From the NCBI GenBank assembly GCA_021831685.1, contig JAKBMG010000002.1, forward strand, positions 1 through 47,989: a stretch of 47,989 nucleotides of DNA. The letters are read 5' to 3'. This document shows, piece by piece, positions 7,519 to 16,806 of this stretch (positions are counted from its first letter, which is position 1; each line of letters begins with the position of its first letter). Origin of the DNA: Bacteroidota bacterium. GTDB lineage: Bacteria; Bacteroidota; Ignavibacteria; Ignavibacteriales; Ignavibacteriaceae. The notes under the pieces are model-generated. The model was not told where the DNA came from. It searched no databases and saw only the letters and a program-made list of their open reading frames with translations. Both the position numbers and the translations under genes were made by a program.

Positions 7519-7992
7519 TTAATTCTCCAATGCTTTTTCAATTGCAAAGTAATTTGGTTGATCGCCGGGAGTAGGACAAACTTCGGCATATTTTATTTTG
7601 CCGTCCTTTCCTATTACAAAAGCAGACCGCTTTGAAACGCCCTTGTAATCAAATTTACCGGCGCCAAAGACATCATAAAGCGAATCATATTTTCCTGACA
7701 CTTCTTTATTAAAATCACTTAAAAGAGGAAAATCATAATTATTTTTTTCTGCCCACATTTTAAGTGCGAAGGGGCTATCGACACTTACTCCTAAAACATG
7801 TGCATTCAATTTTTCATAGACGTGCAGGTCATCCCGCATCCTACACATTTCCATCGTGCAAACCGAAGAACCCGCTAACGGGAAAAAAAGTAACACAACA
7901 TTTTTATCGTTGAAATCGCTTAAAGAGACATCATTCATGTCTTGATCTTTAAGTTTGAAGTTTGGGGCTATATCACCGTATTTTAATGGCAT
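7519..7992 (-). CDS. AhpC/TSA-family peroxiredoxin
   Basis: The 157-residue protein has the peroxiredoxin core with C45 as peroxidatic cysteine in the loop AGSSVCTMEMC and C50 as likely resolving residue. The usual TP before the cysteine is replaced by SS/V, so it is a divergent AhpE/PrxQ-like enzyme rather than classical AhpC. It is the first gene of the six-gene minus-strand cluster that ends with the pterin genes. Confidence 0.85.
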   Translation of the reverse strand: MPLKYGDIAPNFKLKDQDMNDVSLSDFNDKNVVLLFFPLAGSSVCTMEMCRMRDDLHVYEKLNAHVLGVSVDSPFALKMWAEKNNYDFPLLSDFNKEVSGKYDSLYDVFGAGKFDYKGVSKRSAFVIGKDGKIKYAEVCPTPGDQPNYFAIEKALEN

Positions 7993-8179
7993 AATTGACT
8001 CCTCAATATATTTTTGATTTTACCAGATAGATTCATTCTATTCTATGCAAATTTACGTTCGATATACAACTAAAATTGTTATTTAAAATACACGGAGCAA
8101 TAAGCGCAAGAGCAAGTTTAGGTTCAAGTCTAAGTTTAAGTTCAAGGAAGAAGTTTGGGAAGGATAGTATCTGTTATCA

Positions 8180-9196
8180 TCAAACCAAGTTCACTTCCTC
8201 CTCAAGCATAATACCAAATTTTTCAAAGACCGATTTTTTTATTCGGCGGGATAAATCCAAAATTTCAATCCCCGATGCATTGTTAAGGTTCACAAGCACT
8301 AAAGGTTGTTTAGCATGAACCCCAGCATTACCAAAACTTTTCCCTTTCCAACCGCATTTATCAATCAGCCAGGCGGCTGATATTTTATAATTTCCGCTTG
8401 TTAATTTATGACCGTTTAAATCATAAAACTCTTTTCCCAGTTTCAAATATACTTCTTCTGATATTTCGGGGTTTTTAAAAAAACTACCGGCATTGCCTAA
8501 GTCTTCAGGGTTCGGAAGTTTACTTCTTCTAATTTTACAAACTACTTCGCTTACATCTCGAATTGTAATCTCCTTCAAATCCAATTTTTGGAATTCTTCT
8601 TTTAAGGCGGAGTAATTAAGATTCACCTCCGGGTTCTTATTTAACTTGACGATAACCGAAGTGATGTAAAATCTACCTTTTAGTTCACGTTTGAAAACAC
8701 TGTCGCGATAACCAAATTCACATTCGTTTTTGGAATATACTTTTAGTGAAATATCTTCAAGTGAAATTCCTTTTAGCGAATAAAAAACGTCTTTTAATTC
8801 TTGACCGTATGCCCCTATATTTTGAATCGGAGCCGCACCTACGGTACCCGGAATAAGGGAAAGATTTTCTATCCCTCCGTAATTTTTCTTTACGCAAAAA
8901 CGGACTAAATCATTCCACAGCAATCCGGATCCAGCTTCTACATAGATTTCACGATCGTTTTCATTCGTAACTTTTATTCCCGGAATAGAATTTTTAATGA
9001 CAAGGCCGTCAAAGTCTTTCGTAAATAAAATATTGCTTCCTCCGCCAAGAATTAATTTAGGAAGAGCGCAAAAAGGTTCTTGAGATAAAATTTCTCTAAG
9101 TTCATCTTCACTAAAAACTTCTACAAAAAGTTTTGTCTTCACATCAAGATGAAAAGAATTTAATTCTTTAAGTGAAATATTTTCTTTGATATTCAT
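8180..9196 (-). CDS. murB: UDP-N-acetylmuramate dehydrogenase
   Basis: This FAD enzyme reduces UDP-GlcNAc-enolpyruvate in peptidoglycan synthesis. Visible motifs are the FAD-binding GGGSNILF near residue 50, the IPGTVGAAPIQNIGAYGQE block, FGYRDSVFKRE and the catalytic serine in NAGSFFKNP. It lacks deletions in the C-terminal domain and is about 338 residues, normal for type I MurB. I start at ATG 9196; a TTG lies three codons upstream. It stands alone between the peroxiredoxin cluster and a divergent Nudix gene. Confidence 0.94.
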   Translation of the reverse strand: MNIKENISLKELNSFHLDVKTKLFVEVFSEDELREILSQEPFCALPKLILGGGSNILFTKDFDGLVIKNSIPGIKVTNENDREIYVEAGSGLLWNDLVRFCVKKNYGGIENLSLIPGTVGAAPIQNIGAYGQELKDVFYSLKGISLEDISLKVYSKNECEFGYRDSVFKRELKGRFYITSVIVKLNKNPEVNLNYSALKEEFQKLDLKEITIRDVSEVVCKIRRSKLPNPEDLGNAGSFFKNPEISEEVYLKLGKEFYDLNGHKLTSGNYKISAAWLIDKCGWKGKSFGNAGVHAKQPLVLVNLNNASGIEILDLSRRIKKSVFEKFGIMLEEEVNLV

Positions 9197-9384
9197 CAAG
9201 TTCAACCTTAACTTAACACTAAATTATTTATCCGGTTATGATAATTAAAATGTAAAAAGACCAGTTATTAATTTTGAAAATTAACTAATACAAAATAATT
9301 TTAATAAAGCAGTTAAAAAAGTATCGCACACATTTTTCTTTAAGCCGGGAAATACTGCGATAATGAGTTATTAAAATTTTAGAG

Positions 9385-9807
9385 TTGGAACTTGAATTGA
9401 AACTTGAATTTAATTTTAATCAATCAGCAGTAATTCCATACCGTAAGGGGGCGAACGGACTTGAAATTCTTTTGATAACCTCAATGAAAAAGAAAAAATG
9501 GATTATTCCAAAAGGTTATATTGAATTCAATTTGTCCGCCTTTGAGTCTGCAAAAAAAGAAGCCTTTGAAGAAGCGGGGGTTTTGGGAACAAACGAAACA
9601 ATAGAGTTGGGTTCATTCGAGAATTACAAATCCATCGGGGTGTGTCACACAAAAGTTTTTACTATGGAGGTAATTGAAGTATTGGAAGACTATCCACACA
9701 AGACACTCAGAAAGCGAAAGTGGTTTGAGCTAAAAACTGCTTCCGAAAATATTAGCATTGAAGCAATTTCGTCAATGATTTTAAGCTTGAATAATAAAAT
9801 AAAATGA
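9385..9807 (+). CDS. Nudix hydrolase
   Basis: The 140-residue protein has a Nudix box around residues 50-72 (GYIEFNLSAFESAKKEAFEE ending in AG), i.e. G-x5-E-x7-REUXEEXGU with K in place of the central R. It should hydrolyse a nucleoside diphosphate linked to another moiety; the phosphohistidine-phosphatase-like Nudix group (DIPP/diadenosine type) is a possible match. The start is uncertain: no ATG precedes the conserved region, TTG 9385 is the first option, and no clear ribosome-binding site is seen. It converges on recX with an 8-base gap. Confidence 0.82.
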   Translation: MELELKLEFNFNQSAVIPYRKGANGLEILLITSMKKKKWIIPKGYIEFNLSAFESAKKEAFEEAGVLGTNETIELGSFENYKSIGVCHTKVFTMEVIEVLEDYPHKTLRKRKWFELKTASENISIEAISSMILSLNNKIK

Positions 9808-9815
9808 TTTGGGTT

Positions 9816-10442
9816 CTACTCATCCAATAGAGAATTAATCACTTTTTGAATGACTTCAAAATCGAAGCCTTTTGTACTGAGATAAGAATAAAGCTTCTGC
9901 TCTATTTTCTCTTTAGCAAGTGGCTTAACTGTAAGTAATTTAAGCTTTTTAGCCCCAAGAGCTAAAGCGTTTTCGGATTCATTTTCTGGATTAAAATTCT
10001 CAGCTAAAACTACTGAGATTATATCTCTATTAATATGTCTCTTAATTAGTTCAGACTTAACTTTATACATTCCCCATCGTTTCCTGCGAATATTTTCACT
10101 AGTAAATTCGCGGCTAAATTCTAAATCATCCAAATATTTATTTTCTTTTAATTCCTCAATAATTGGGATGATCAAATCCGAATCATATCCTTTTTGTTTA
10201 AGTTTATTAATCAATTCAAACTGAGAGTGAGATCTTCTTGAAAGAAAATTATAAGCTCTTTGTTTAATAAAATATTTTTGGTTTTCTCGGATTAAAAAAG
10301 AAAAACGGCTTTCAGAAATTTCGTCATCTTTCTTTAAGCCGTTCTTCAAAAAAACCTCATATGAGAGAAAGAGTTTTTCGTTATTGTCGAGAAAGACAAT
10401 AATTGTGTTGTCGTTCTTCTTTGCTACTTTAACAATCTTCAT
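9816..10442 (-). CDS. recX: RecA-modulating regulatory protein RecX
   Basis: The 208-residue protein has the RecX repeat structure: AYNFLSRRSHSQFELINKL with the R-x-S/H-x-E/L pattern, then YLDDLEFSREFTSENIRRKR, then further three-helix repeats. RecX caps RecA filaments and inhibits recombinase activity. The gene directly follows recA with a 17-base gap, the usual arrangement. An N-terminal beta extension of about 55 residues precedes the repeats, as in Bacteroidota RecX proteins. Confidence 0.92.
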   Translation of the reverse strand: MKIVKVAKKNDNTIIVFLDNNEKLFLSYEVFLKNGLKKDDEISESRFSFLIRENQKYFIKQRAYNFLSRRSHSQFELINKLKQKGYDSDLIIPIIEELKENKYLDDLEFSREFTSENIRRKRWGMYKVKSELIKRHINRDIISVVLAENFNPENESENALALGAKKLKLLTVKPLAKEKIEQKLYSYLSTKGFDFEVIQKVINSLLDE

Positions 10443-10459
10443 TTCTTAGATTTAAAAGA

Positions 10460-11509
10460 TTACTTAGCACCTTTCTTTTCTTTAGGAGCTGTTTTTTCCT
10501 CGACCTTTTCTTCTTTTAGGATACCTAATTTTGTTTTGACTTCCTTTTCAAGTTTCGAATAGAGTGCTGGCAATTCAATAAGCTTTTGTCTAAACTGCTC
10601 GCGTCCCTGGAATCTATCTTCTTCATAAGTAAACCATGCTCCGCCTTTTTTGACGACGCCAAGATTTGTTGCCAAATCAAGAAGGTCGCCGGTTTTGCTA
10701 ATACCTTCATTATACAGAATATCAAACTCTACTTCCTTAAAAGGGGGAGCGACTTTACTTTTCACGATCTTTACTTTAGTTCTATTCCCTACTACATCAT
10801 TGCCTTCTTTTATGGCGGCAATTCTCCTGATATCCAATCTAAGCGAAGCATAAAACTTAAGAGCATTTCCGCCGGTTGTAGTTTCCGGGCTGCCGAACAT
10901 TACACCGATTTTGCTTCTTAACTGGTTAATAAAAATTACAGAAGTTTTTGATTTTGAGATAGCTCCCGTTAATTTTCTAAGAGCTTGCGACATTAGGCGT
11001 GCTTGAACACCCATCGTAGCATCTCCCATTTCCCCTTCAATTTCAGAACGGGGAACGAGCGCTGCCACAGAGTCGATAACGATTATATCAAGTGCATTGC
11101 TTCTAACAAGCGTATCGGTAATTTCTAATGCCTGCTCGCCAAAGTCAGGTTGAGATAATAGAAGATTGGCAGTATCAACGCCAAGCCTTTTTGCATAATT
11201 AACATCCAAAGCGTGTTCAGCATCGATAAAAGCTGCTAAACCGCCTGCTTTTTGTGCTTCGGCAATTATATGAAGGCAGAGGGTTGTTTTTCCGCTTGAT
11301 TCAGGACCATATATTTCAGTTACTCTTCCGCGGGGTACACCGCCGATACCGAGAGCTACATCTAAGGATATTGAACCGGTAGGAATAGATTCCACCGGAT
11401 TGACAACTCCGTCCCCTAACTTCATTATAGATCCTTTGCCATAAGTTTTTTCGATGCTGGCAATAGCATCATCAATAATTTTTAACTTTTGTTCTTGATC
11501 AGTGCTCAT
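10460..11509 (-). CDS. recA: Recombinase RecA
   Basis: The 349-residue recombinase has the Walker A GPESSGKT, the MAW motif, the DNA-binding L1 and L2 loops (around [19 protein letters not shown] and the [20 protein letters not shown] region) and a Lys/Glu-rich C-terminal tail. It forms ATP-dependent filaments on single-stranded DNA for recombination and SOS induction. It lies in the order cinA-thpR-recA-recX, a conserved bacterial cluster. No SOS box could be recognised upstream. Confidence 0.99.
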   Translation of the reverse strand: MSTDQEQKLKIIDDAIASIEKTYGKGSIMKLGDGVVNPVESIPTGSISLDVALGIGGVPRGRVTEIYGPESSGKTTLCLHIIAEAQKAGGLAAFIDAEHALDVNYAKRLGVDTANLLLSQPDFGEQALEITDTLVRSNALDIIVIDSVAALVPRSEIEGEMGDATMGVQARLMSQALRKLTGAISKSKTSVIFINQLRSKIGVMFGSPETTTGGNALKFYASLRLDIRRIAAIKEGNDVVGNRTKVKIVKSKVAPPFKEVEFDILYNEGISKTGDLLDLATNLGVVKKGGAWFTYEEDRFQGREQFRQKLIELPALYSKLEKEVKTKLGILKEEKVEEKTAPKEKKGAK

Positions 11510-11521
11510 TTATTTTTCCCT

Positions 11522-12070
11522 TCATCTTAAAAGATAATTTTTAATAATAGTATACTCTGAAGCTACCGCGAGCAGCTTGCTTTCTATCAAAGCTGCCTCA
11601 TAGATTTCAAAATTTATTTTAGGAAGATAATAACTTGTAAACTGATTAACAAAATATCCTCCTTCATTTCCTTTCATTCGTTTTAGGGTTATATGGGGAA
11701 TAAACCTTTTTTTGTCATGTACAATTAATAATTGTTCAAGCTTTAGATTAATTTTTTCAACAAGCTCATAAATTTTTCTATCAGTTTGGACGCCTAGGTT
11801 AAGAACTTTCGGCTGATCACCAACGTAGAAGAAAGAAAACTTTGTTAATCTGCATATCAGGCTATCAAATTCTTCAATAAAATTAAGTGCTTCAGAAACA
11901 GGCTGAATCATTTCGGATTTAACTTCACCTATAAATCTTAATGTGATATGAATTTTCTCAAACGGCTCCCATTTAAATCTATCATAATCCGGGAAGGCAT
12001 TATTCCGATGAAAGATAATTTCATCGACAACATTTTCGGGTATTTTTAGGGCAACAAATAATCTATTCAT
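11522..12070 (-). CDS. thpR: RNA 2',3'-cyclic phosphodiesterase (ThpR/LigT)
   Basis: The 182-residue 2H phosphoesterase has both catalytic H-x-T motifs: HITLRF near residue 43 and HITLKR near residue 127. Family members hydrolyse 2',3'-cyclic phosphate RNA ends. The gene overlaps the end of cinA by 8 bp and is 12 bases ahead of recA, the classical cinA-ligT-recA order. Confidence 0.93.
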   Translation of the reverse strand: MNRLFVALKIPENVVDEIIFHRNNAFPDYDRFKWEPFEKIHITLRFIGEVKSEMIQPVSEALNFIEEFDSLICRLTKFSFFYVGDQPKVLNLGVQTDRKIYELVEKINLKLEQLLIVHDKKRFIPHITLKRMKGNEGGYFVNQFTSYYLPKINFEIYEAALIESKLLAVASEYTIIKNYLLR

Positions 12071-13319
12071 CGAATGAGATTCCTAAAATATATCTTCTAA
12101 CCATATCCAAAGCAGCTTGAGCTGCTCTTTGTTTATTCCTGATACGGTCATCGCCAAAATTAAATTTTTTTGCAGTACAAACCTTATCGTCGCAAATACC
12201 TATATAGACCAGCCCAATCGGTTTATCAATTCCGGCTCCGGTGGGGCCCATAATACCAGTTACAGATAAACCAATATCGGTACCGCTAATTGATTTTATA
12301 CCTTCAGCCATTTGCCGGGCAACTTCCAGGCTAACGGCTCCGAATTGAGAAATTGTGTCCTCATTAACTTTTAATATTTCTACTTTTGAAGCATTGCTAT
12401 ATGAAATAATTCCTCTTTCATAATACTGGCTACTGCCGCTAATATTCGTAAGTAAATTTGAAATATATCCTCCAGTGCATGACTCTGCAATAGCTATAGT
12501 TTGCCCTCTTTCTCTTAGCAAGCGAGCAATAACCTCTTCAAGGGGTTCATCTTCATTTGAAAAGATGTATCTTCCTGCTTTACTTCTAATTCTTTGTACA
12601 ATTTCGCTCATTTTATTATTAGCAAGCTCCTCCGTTTCCTCCCTAACAGTAATCCTTAATTTAACTCCAAACTGACTTGGAAGGAACGCTAATTTACCGC
12701 CATTTAATAATTCATTCAAATCACCTAACTTTTCAAACAGAACAGATTCACCGATACCGGTGGTTTGCAGCGTAGTAATTTTAATCGAATAACCGAGATC
12801 GACTAATTTATCTTTTAATTTAGGGATGACATAAGACTCCATCATTTTGTGCATTTCAAAAGGAACGCCCGGCATGACTACAAATATTTTATTATCCTTT
12901 TCAATCAAAATTCCGGGAGCGGTGCCTAATTCATTTCTAATTACTTCAGCTATTTTAGGGACTAAAGCTTGATCTTCATTTACTTTTGAAATTTGTCTAC
13001 CATGTTTGCTTAAGAAGCTCATTACATCGTCTAGAACCTCTTTGTTTTTTATTAATTCCGTATGAAAAAATTTCACAATGCAAGTTCTTGTTATGTCATC
13101 GTGAGTTGGACCAAGCCCGCCGGTAACAATAACAAGATCGTTTTCATTGAGACATGATTTGAATTCCTTCAGAATTTCGTCTTCATTATCTCCAACAACA
13201 GAAGATTTTATCACATCGATCTGGATTTTGGTTAATTCTTCGCCGATGTAAGCTGCATTGGTGTTTAGTGTTTGACCTATTAATATTTCATCTCCGATAG
13301 TAATTATATGGGCATTCAT
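12063..13319 (-). CDS. cinA: CinA-family protein (nicotinamide nucleotide amidohydrolase type)
   Basis: The 418-residue protein has an N-terminal MoCF-like domain (about 1-170, starting with ITIGDEILIGQTLNTNAAYI and containing VTGGLGPTHDD) and a C-terminal CinA/PncC domain (about 260-415) with IAESCTGGYISNLLTNISGS. The family comprises ADP-ribose pyrophosphatase/NMN deamidase enzymes of pyridine nucleotide salvage. Placed directly before thpR-recA, as in many bacteria. Confidence 0.94.
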   Translation of the reverse strand: MNAHIITIGDEILIGQTLNTNAAYIGEELTKIQIDVIKSSVVGDNEDEILKEFKSCLNENDLVIVTGGLGPTHDDITRTCIVKFFHTELIKNKEVLDDVMSFLSKHGRQISKVNEDQALVPKIAEVIRNELGTAPGILIEKDNKIFVVMPGVPFEMHKMMESYVIPKLKDKLVDLGYSIKITTLQTTGIGESVLFEKLGDLNELLNGGKLAFLPSQFGVKLRITVREETEELANNKMSEIVQRIRSKAGRYIFSNEDEPLEEVIARLLRERGQTIAIAESCTGGYISNLLTNISGSSQYYERGIISYSNASKVEILKVNEDTISQFGAVSLEVARQMAEGIKSISGTDIGLSVTGIMGPTGAGIDKPIGLVYIGICDDKVCTAKKFNFGDDRIRNKQRAAQAALDMVRRYILGISFDE

Positions 13320-13341
13320 TTCCTTCTCTGTTTGTTGAAAA

Positions 13342-13800
13342 TTAGACTCGAGACAGAACTAACAAAATAGCATTAACGAAGATAGCGGAATAAATTCCTG
13401 CAATAACATCATCCATCATAATACCTAAACCGCCGTTAAGTTTTTCGGCTTGCCTGGCAGGTGAAGGTTTTATAATATCAAATGCTCGCCAAACAAGAAA
13501 TGCGAAAATTGAAATATATACATTTTTAGGAAGAAGAAGCAACGAAATCCACATCCCCACAACCTCATCAATTGTGCATTCGGCAGGATCTTTACCGTAT
13601 TCTTTTTCAAATTTACTTCCGACATAAATTCCGTAAAACATAAATATTATTATAGCGGGGATTAATATTACCGGTTTTTCAAATCCGGGAATATAATAGA
13701 TCATCAGTCCGGCTAAACTTCCGAAAGTACCGGATGCGAAAGGTATATAACCGGTATAAAAACCGGAACCTAGGAGCTTCTCAAAAAAATTAATTTTCAT
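13342..13800 (-). CDS. pgpA: Phosphatidylglycerophosphatase A
   Basis: The 152-residue membrane protein has the PgpA pattern: GSGFYTGYIPFASGTFGSLAGL at the N-terminus, KDPAECTIDEVVGMW in the middle, and LNGGLGIMMDDVIAGI near the C-terminus, with about four membrane spans. It dephosphorylates phosphatidylglycerophosphate to phosphatidylglycerol. Its start overlaps the end of pgsA by 11 bp, so the two consecutive steps are coupled. Confidence 0.93.
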   Translation of the reverse strand: MKINFFEKLLGSGFYTGYIPFASGTFGSLAGLMIYYIPGFEKPVILIPAIIIFMFYGIYVGSKFEKEYGKDPAECTIDEVVGMWISLLLLPKNVYISIFAFLVWRAFDIIKPSPARQAEKLNGGLGIMMDDVIAGIYSAIFVNAILLVLSRV

Positions 13801-14386
13801 TTTTAAATAGATTATTAATTAACCGCCGGTTGTCGTATAAATAAGTGACTCCTGAATGGAATGTGACAATCGTAATAGCTAACATACACGAATAGATAAT
13901 AGTATGGTTCATCAAAATTAAGAAAAGCTGTTCATGACCAGAATAAATTTGCGGGGTATTTTGTCCAACATAAATTAAGAGCAAATAATATAAGAAGACC
14001 ATTTGCAATAAGGTTTTCCATTTGGCATAATAGCTTGTCGGAAAACTTTGTCCTTTATAATCAGCATAAGCTCTTAAGCCGGTTACAATAAAGTCTCTTG
14101 CTAAGACTATTACGACCATCCACAACGGAATTATTTTTAGTATTACAAAACCGATAAAAGCCGCCGAGGTTAAAATTTTATCCGCAAGGGGGTCCCAGAA
14201 CTTTCCCCATGAAGTAATGTAGTTAAATTTTCGAGCAAGCCAGCCGTCATACCAATCAGTAAAAGCGGCTATTATAAAAATAGCAAGGGAGATTTGTTTA
14301 AGCAGCGGGTCTTCAGATAAAAATAAGAACAAAAAAACCGGAGTAAGAATAATTCTTAATATCGTTAGCTGATTAGGGAGTATCAT
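13790..14386 (-). CDS. pgsA: CDP-diacylglycerol--glycerol-3-phosphate 3-phosphatidyltransferase
   Basis: The 198-residue membrane enzyme has the complete CDP-alcohol phosphotransferase signature D-x2-DG-x2-AR-x8-G-x3-D-x3-D, seen as DWYDGWLARKF followed by GKFWDPLADK. It makes phosphatidylglycerophosphate from CDP-diacylglycerol. About five or six hydrophobic spans follow. It overlaps pgpA, the next step of the pathway. Confidence 0.95.
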   Translation of the reverse strand: MILPNQLTILRIILTPVFLFLFLSEDPLLKQISLAIFIIAAFTDWYDGWLARKFNYITSWGKFWDPLADKILTSAAFIGFVILKIIPLWMVVIVLARDFIVTGLRAYADYKGQSFPTSYYAKWKTLLQMVFLYYLLLIYVGQNTPQIYSGHEQLFLILMNHTIIYSCMLAITIVTFHSGVTYLYDNRRLINNLFKNEN

Positions 14387-14401
14387 TTTTATTTTTGAAG
14401 A

Positions 14402-14698
14402 TTACAAATTTTCAGAGAGATTTTTAAGAAAGGGAAACTCATATATACCGGTATTGTGCCCATCTTTCCATGATATTGATATTGCATAATTTCCTATTTC
14501 CTTAATGCTTGAAATTGTACTTTGTCTTTCGTTAAAAATCGAAATAAAAGATTTGCTTTGTGTATCCCGCTGTGAAGCGCAAGTAGCGCACGGGCAAAGC
14601 CGTCTAAGTTTTTTCAAATCGATCAACGATTCACTGCCGTCTTCCCAATTAATAAAAAGATTTTTCTTATCCAGAACTTTAATTATCGCTGGTTTCAT
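14402..14698 (-). CDS. DUF971 domain protein
   Basis: A 98-residue protein with the DUF971 (GBBH-like N-terminal) pattern: WEDGSESLIDLKKLRRLCPCATC followed by the GNYAISISWKDGHNTGIYEF block. The two close cysteines (CPCATC) are conserved in the family, which in Fe-S assembly-linked members and hydroxylases is thought to bind metal. The function here is not known. Its ATG overlaps the purC stop (TAATG) and it is followed by pgsA 15 bases later. Confidence 0.85.
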   Translation of the reverse strand: MKPAIIKVLDKKNLFINWEDGSESLIDLKKLRRLCPCATCASQRDTQSKSFISIFNERQSTISSIKEIGNYAISISWKDGHNTGIYEFPFLKNLSENL

Positions 14699-15594
14699 TA
14701 AAATAACTTTTCGCCAGTCAACTGATAAAGAGCATCTAAATATTTATCGCTAGTTTTTTCAATTATATCTTCAGGTAAAACAGGCGGAGGAGGCTGTTTA
14801 TTAAAGTTGATTGATATAAGATAATCCCTTACAAATTGTTTATCGTAGCTTTCCTGTGCTTTTCCTTTTTGATAGCTACTTAACGGCCAAAATCTTGATG
14901 AATCCGGAGTTAAAACTTCATCGGCTAAAATTACTTCATTATTATAAATGCCAAACTCCATTTTTGTATCGGCTATAATTATACCCTTAGTCAAAGCGAA
15001 CTCTGATGCAGTTTTATATATTGAAAGAGCCGCAGTTTTTAATTTTTCAAAGACTTCTTTACCTATAATTTTTTCAGCTTCAGCGGAAGAAATATTTTCA
15101 TCGTGGACTCCAATCTCAGCCTTGGTAGATGGGGTGAAGATTGGTTGGGGAAGGATCTCCGATTCCACTAACCCTTGCGGCAAATTAATGCCAGAGATCT
15201 TACCGGTTCTTTTATAATCGCTCCAACCCGAACCGGAGATATATCCCCGGACTATACATTCTACGGGAAAAATTTTTGCTTTTTTGACAAGCATAGATCT
15301 TCCTTCGAGGTCTCCAGCATATTCCCGGCATTCAATCGGAAATTCATCTACGTTTGTAGTAATTAAATGATTTTGTATAATGTTTTTCGTTAAGCCAAAC
15401 CAGAATTCAGAAATTTTTGTAAGCACCTTCCCTTTGTAAGGAATTCCCTGAGACATTATAACATCGAAGGCGGAAAGCCGGTCTGTAGATACAATTAGAT
15501 AATTCTTTCCGGCATCATAAATATCCCTCACTTTTCCTTTTTTAATGAGATTAAGCTTTGGAAAATCTGTTTGAAGAATAATTTTCTGTTTCAT
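14698..15594 (-). CDS. purC: Phosphoribosylaminoimidazole-succinocarboxamide synthase
   Basis: The enzyme joins aspartate to CAIR in purine synthesis. SAICAR synthetase motifs include [40 protein letters not shown], and [30 protein letters not shown] near the C-terminus. At about 298 residues it is the longer (Bacteroidota/eukaryote-like) form. I start at ATG 15594, since the upstream codon at 15606 is a TTG without a good ribosome-binding site. It heads the eight-gene minus-strand run to recX. Confidence 0.96.
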   Translation of the reverse strand: MKQKIILQTDFPKLNLIKKGKVRDIYDAGKNYLIVSTDRLSAFDVIMSQGIPYKGKVLTKISEFWFGLTKNIIQNHLITTNVDEFPIECREYAGDLEGRSMLVKKAKIFPVECIVRGYISGSGWSDYKRTGKISGINLPQGLVESEILPQPIFTPSTKAEIGVHDENISSAEAEKIIGKEVFEKLKTAALSIYKTASEFALTKGIIIADTKMEFGIYNNEVILADEVLTPDSSRFWPLSSYQKGKAQESYDKQFVRDYLISINFNKQPPPPVLPEDIIEKTSDKYLDALYQLTGEKLF

Positions 15595-15879
15595 AAAATC
15601 TATCAAATATTTATTAGTAAATATAAACTTAGAGAATACTTAATACAACCTTGTTGAAGTTAAAAAATTGAAGAAGAGAAATGCGTTGAAAAGGAAGTTT
15701 ATGATCGTATTTCTTCAATTCTATTGATTTCCGAGGAAAATATGCTGCTAATTTTGGGAATAAATTTTTCGATAATAAAGAATAAACAAATGATAGGATA
15801 ACAATTATTGTCCTCATTTCTTTGAAGCTACCAATAAATAATTAGGCTTCGATTAACTTTTAGATACCAGAGGTATAAA

Positions 15880-16011
15880 ATGTTTTCATTATTGCTAATT
15901 TATGGAATCGTTTCCTTCATTTCAATTGCAGTTCTATTTTACTTCATGAAGTCAGCCCCGAGCGGTTGGGAAGATGAAGAAGGATTTCATATCGACACGC
16001 ACAAGTTATAG
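15880..16011 (+). CDS. Small 43-residue single-span membrane protein
   Basis: The frame MFSLLLIYGIVSFISIAVLF, then YFMKSAPSGWEDEEGFHIDT and HKL, has an AGAGG-type ribosome-binding site about seven bases upstream. It encodes one N-terminal membrane span (about 3-22) followed by a short acidic tail with a Trp. Composition and the ribosome-binding site look like a real gene, and no larger frame competes. Function unknown; small proteins of this form accompany membrane complexes, but none is adjacent. Confidence 0.55.
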   Translation: MFSLLLIYGIVSFISIAVLFYFMKSAPSGWEDEEGFHIDTHKL

Positions 16012-16112
16012 ATTCTTGTTTTAACTCTAGTTTATAGAATTTCCGCTAAATTAATTAAAATCAATTTGGTTGTAAATTAAAGATTAAGGCGATTGATTCT
16101 TAGTTGAAGCGA

Positions 16113-16517
16113 CTAAAAATTACTGACTAAATTTTCATTATTATAATTTGATTCGGTAAAAAGTGTAATTCTTAGTCCTTTTTTAAAGGATTTAATAGCA
16201 TCCTCCCGCGAATTATAGAGATCAAAGATTCTTATCGAATTATTTTTGAAAAAAACTAAACCAGTACCCAATACGGGTTTTACTATGCGAATTGTTCCAC
16301 CTTTGGTAACAACAGTTCTTAAAAAGATAATCAAGCTACTTAGAAATGCAGGATCAATATATTCACATTGAGATATATCAACAATATATTGGATAAAACC
16401 GCAATTATAATAATTATCAAGTAAGCTCTTAATTGCGTTTGACTCTAAAAATGTTGCATGCTTAAGATTAACAGTAAAAATCGCAAGAGCATCTATTTCT
16501 TCGACCAAGAAGTCCAT
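16113..16517 (-). CDS. STAS-domain protein (anti-sigma antagonist fold)
   Basis: The 134-residue protein has the STAS pattern: a beta-strand, IVDISQCEYIDPAFLSSLIIF (about 45-65), then GGTIRIVKPV and a C-terminal helix. In SpoIIAA-type antagonists the residue after the ID is a phosphorylated serine or threonine; here it is P56 (I54-D55-P56-A57), so regulation by a serine kinase at this site is unlikely. It stands alone. A structural or lipid/ligand-binding STAS role remains possible. Confidence 0.72.
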   Translation of the reverse strand: MDFLVEEIDALAIFTVNLKHATFLESNAIKSLLDNYYNCGFIQYIVDISQCEYIDPAFLSSLIIFLRTVVTKGGTIRIVKPVLGTGLVFFKNNSIRIFDLYNSREDAIKSFKKGLRITLFTESNYNNENLVSNF

Positions 16518-16806
16518 AATTTCAAATAATAAAATTAGTAATTTTATAAGTTATGACAGCTTTACTATCGAATTTAAACTCTTTTTTATTAAGATGCCAA
16601 TATTTGATTTCCGTTCTCAAAAGATTGTGACCATATTCTATTTTATTCAAAGATGATTCCATATAATTATTAATTGATGTTACACTACTCTTGGAAAAAT
16701 GGAATAAAGGAACTGAGCGGCTTTTTTCTGTTATTCCAATATTCCATCATTCCGAAAAGTTGTTTTTGCGAACGTGAATTATTAATAAGAAAAGTGGCAC
16801 ATACTT

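Noticed and set aside
15629-15817. 62-residue minus-strand frame upstream of purC
   Set aside because: Basic, low-complexity, no ribosome-binding site or recognisable pattern.
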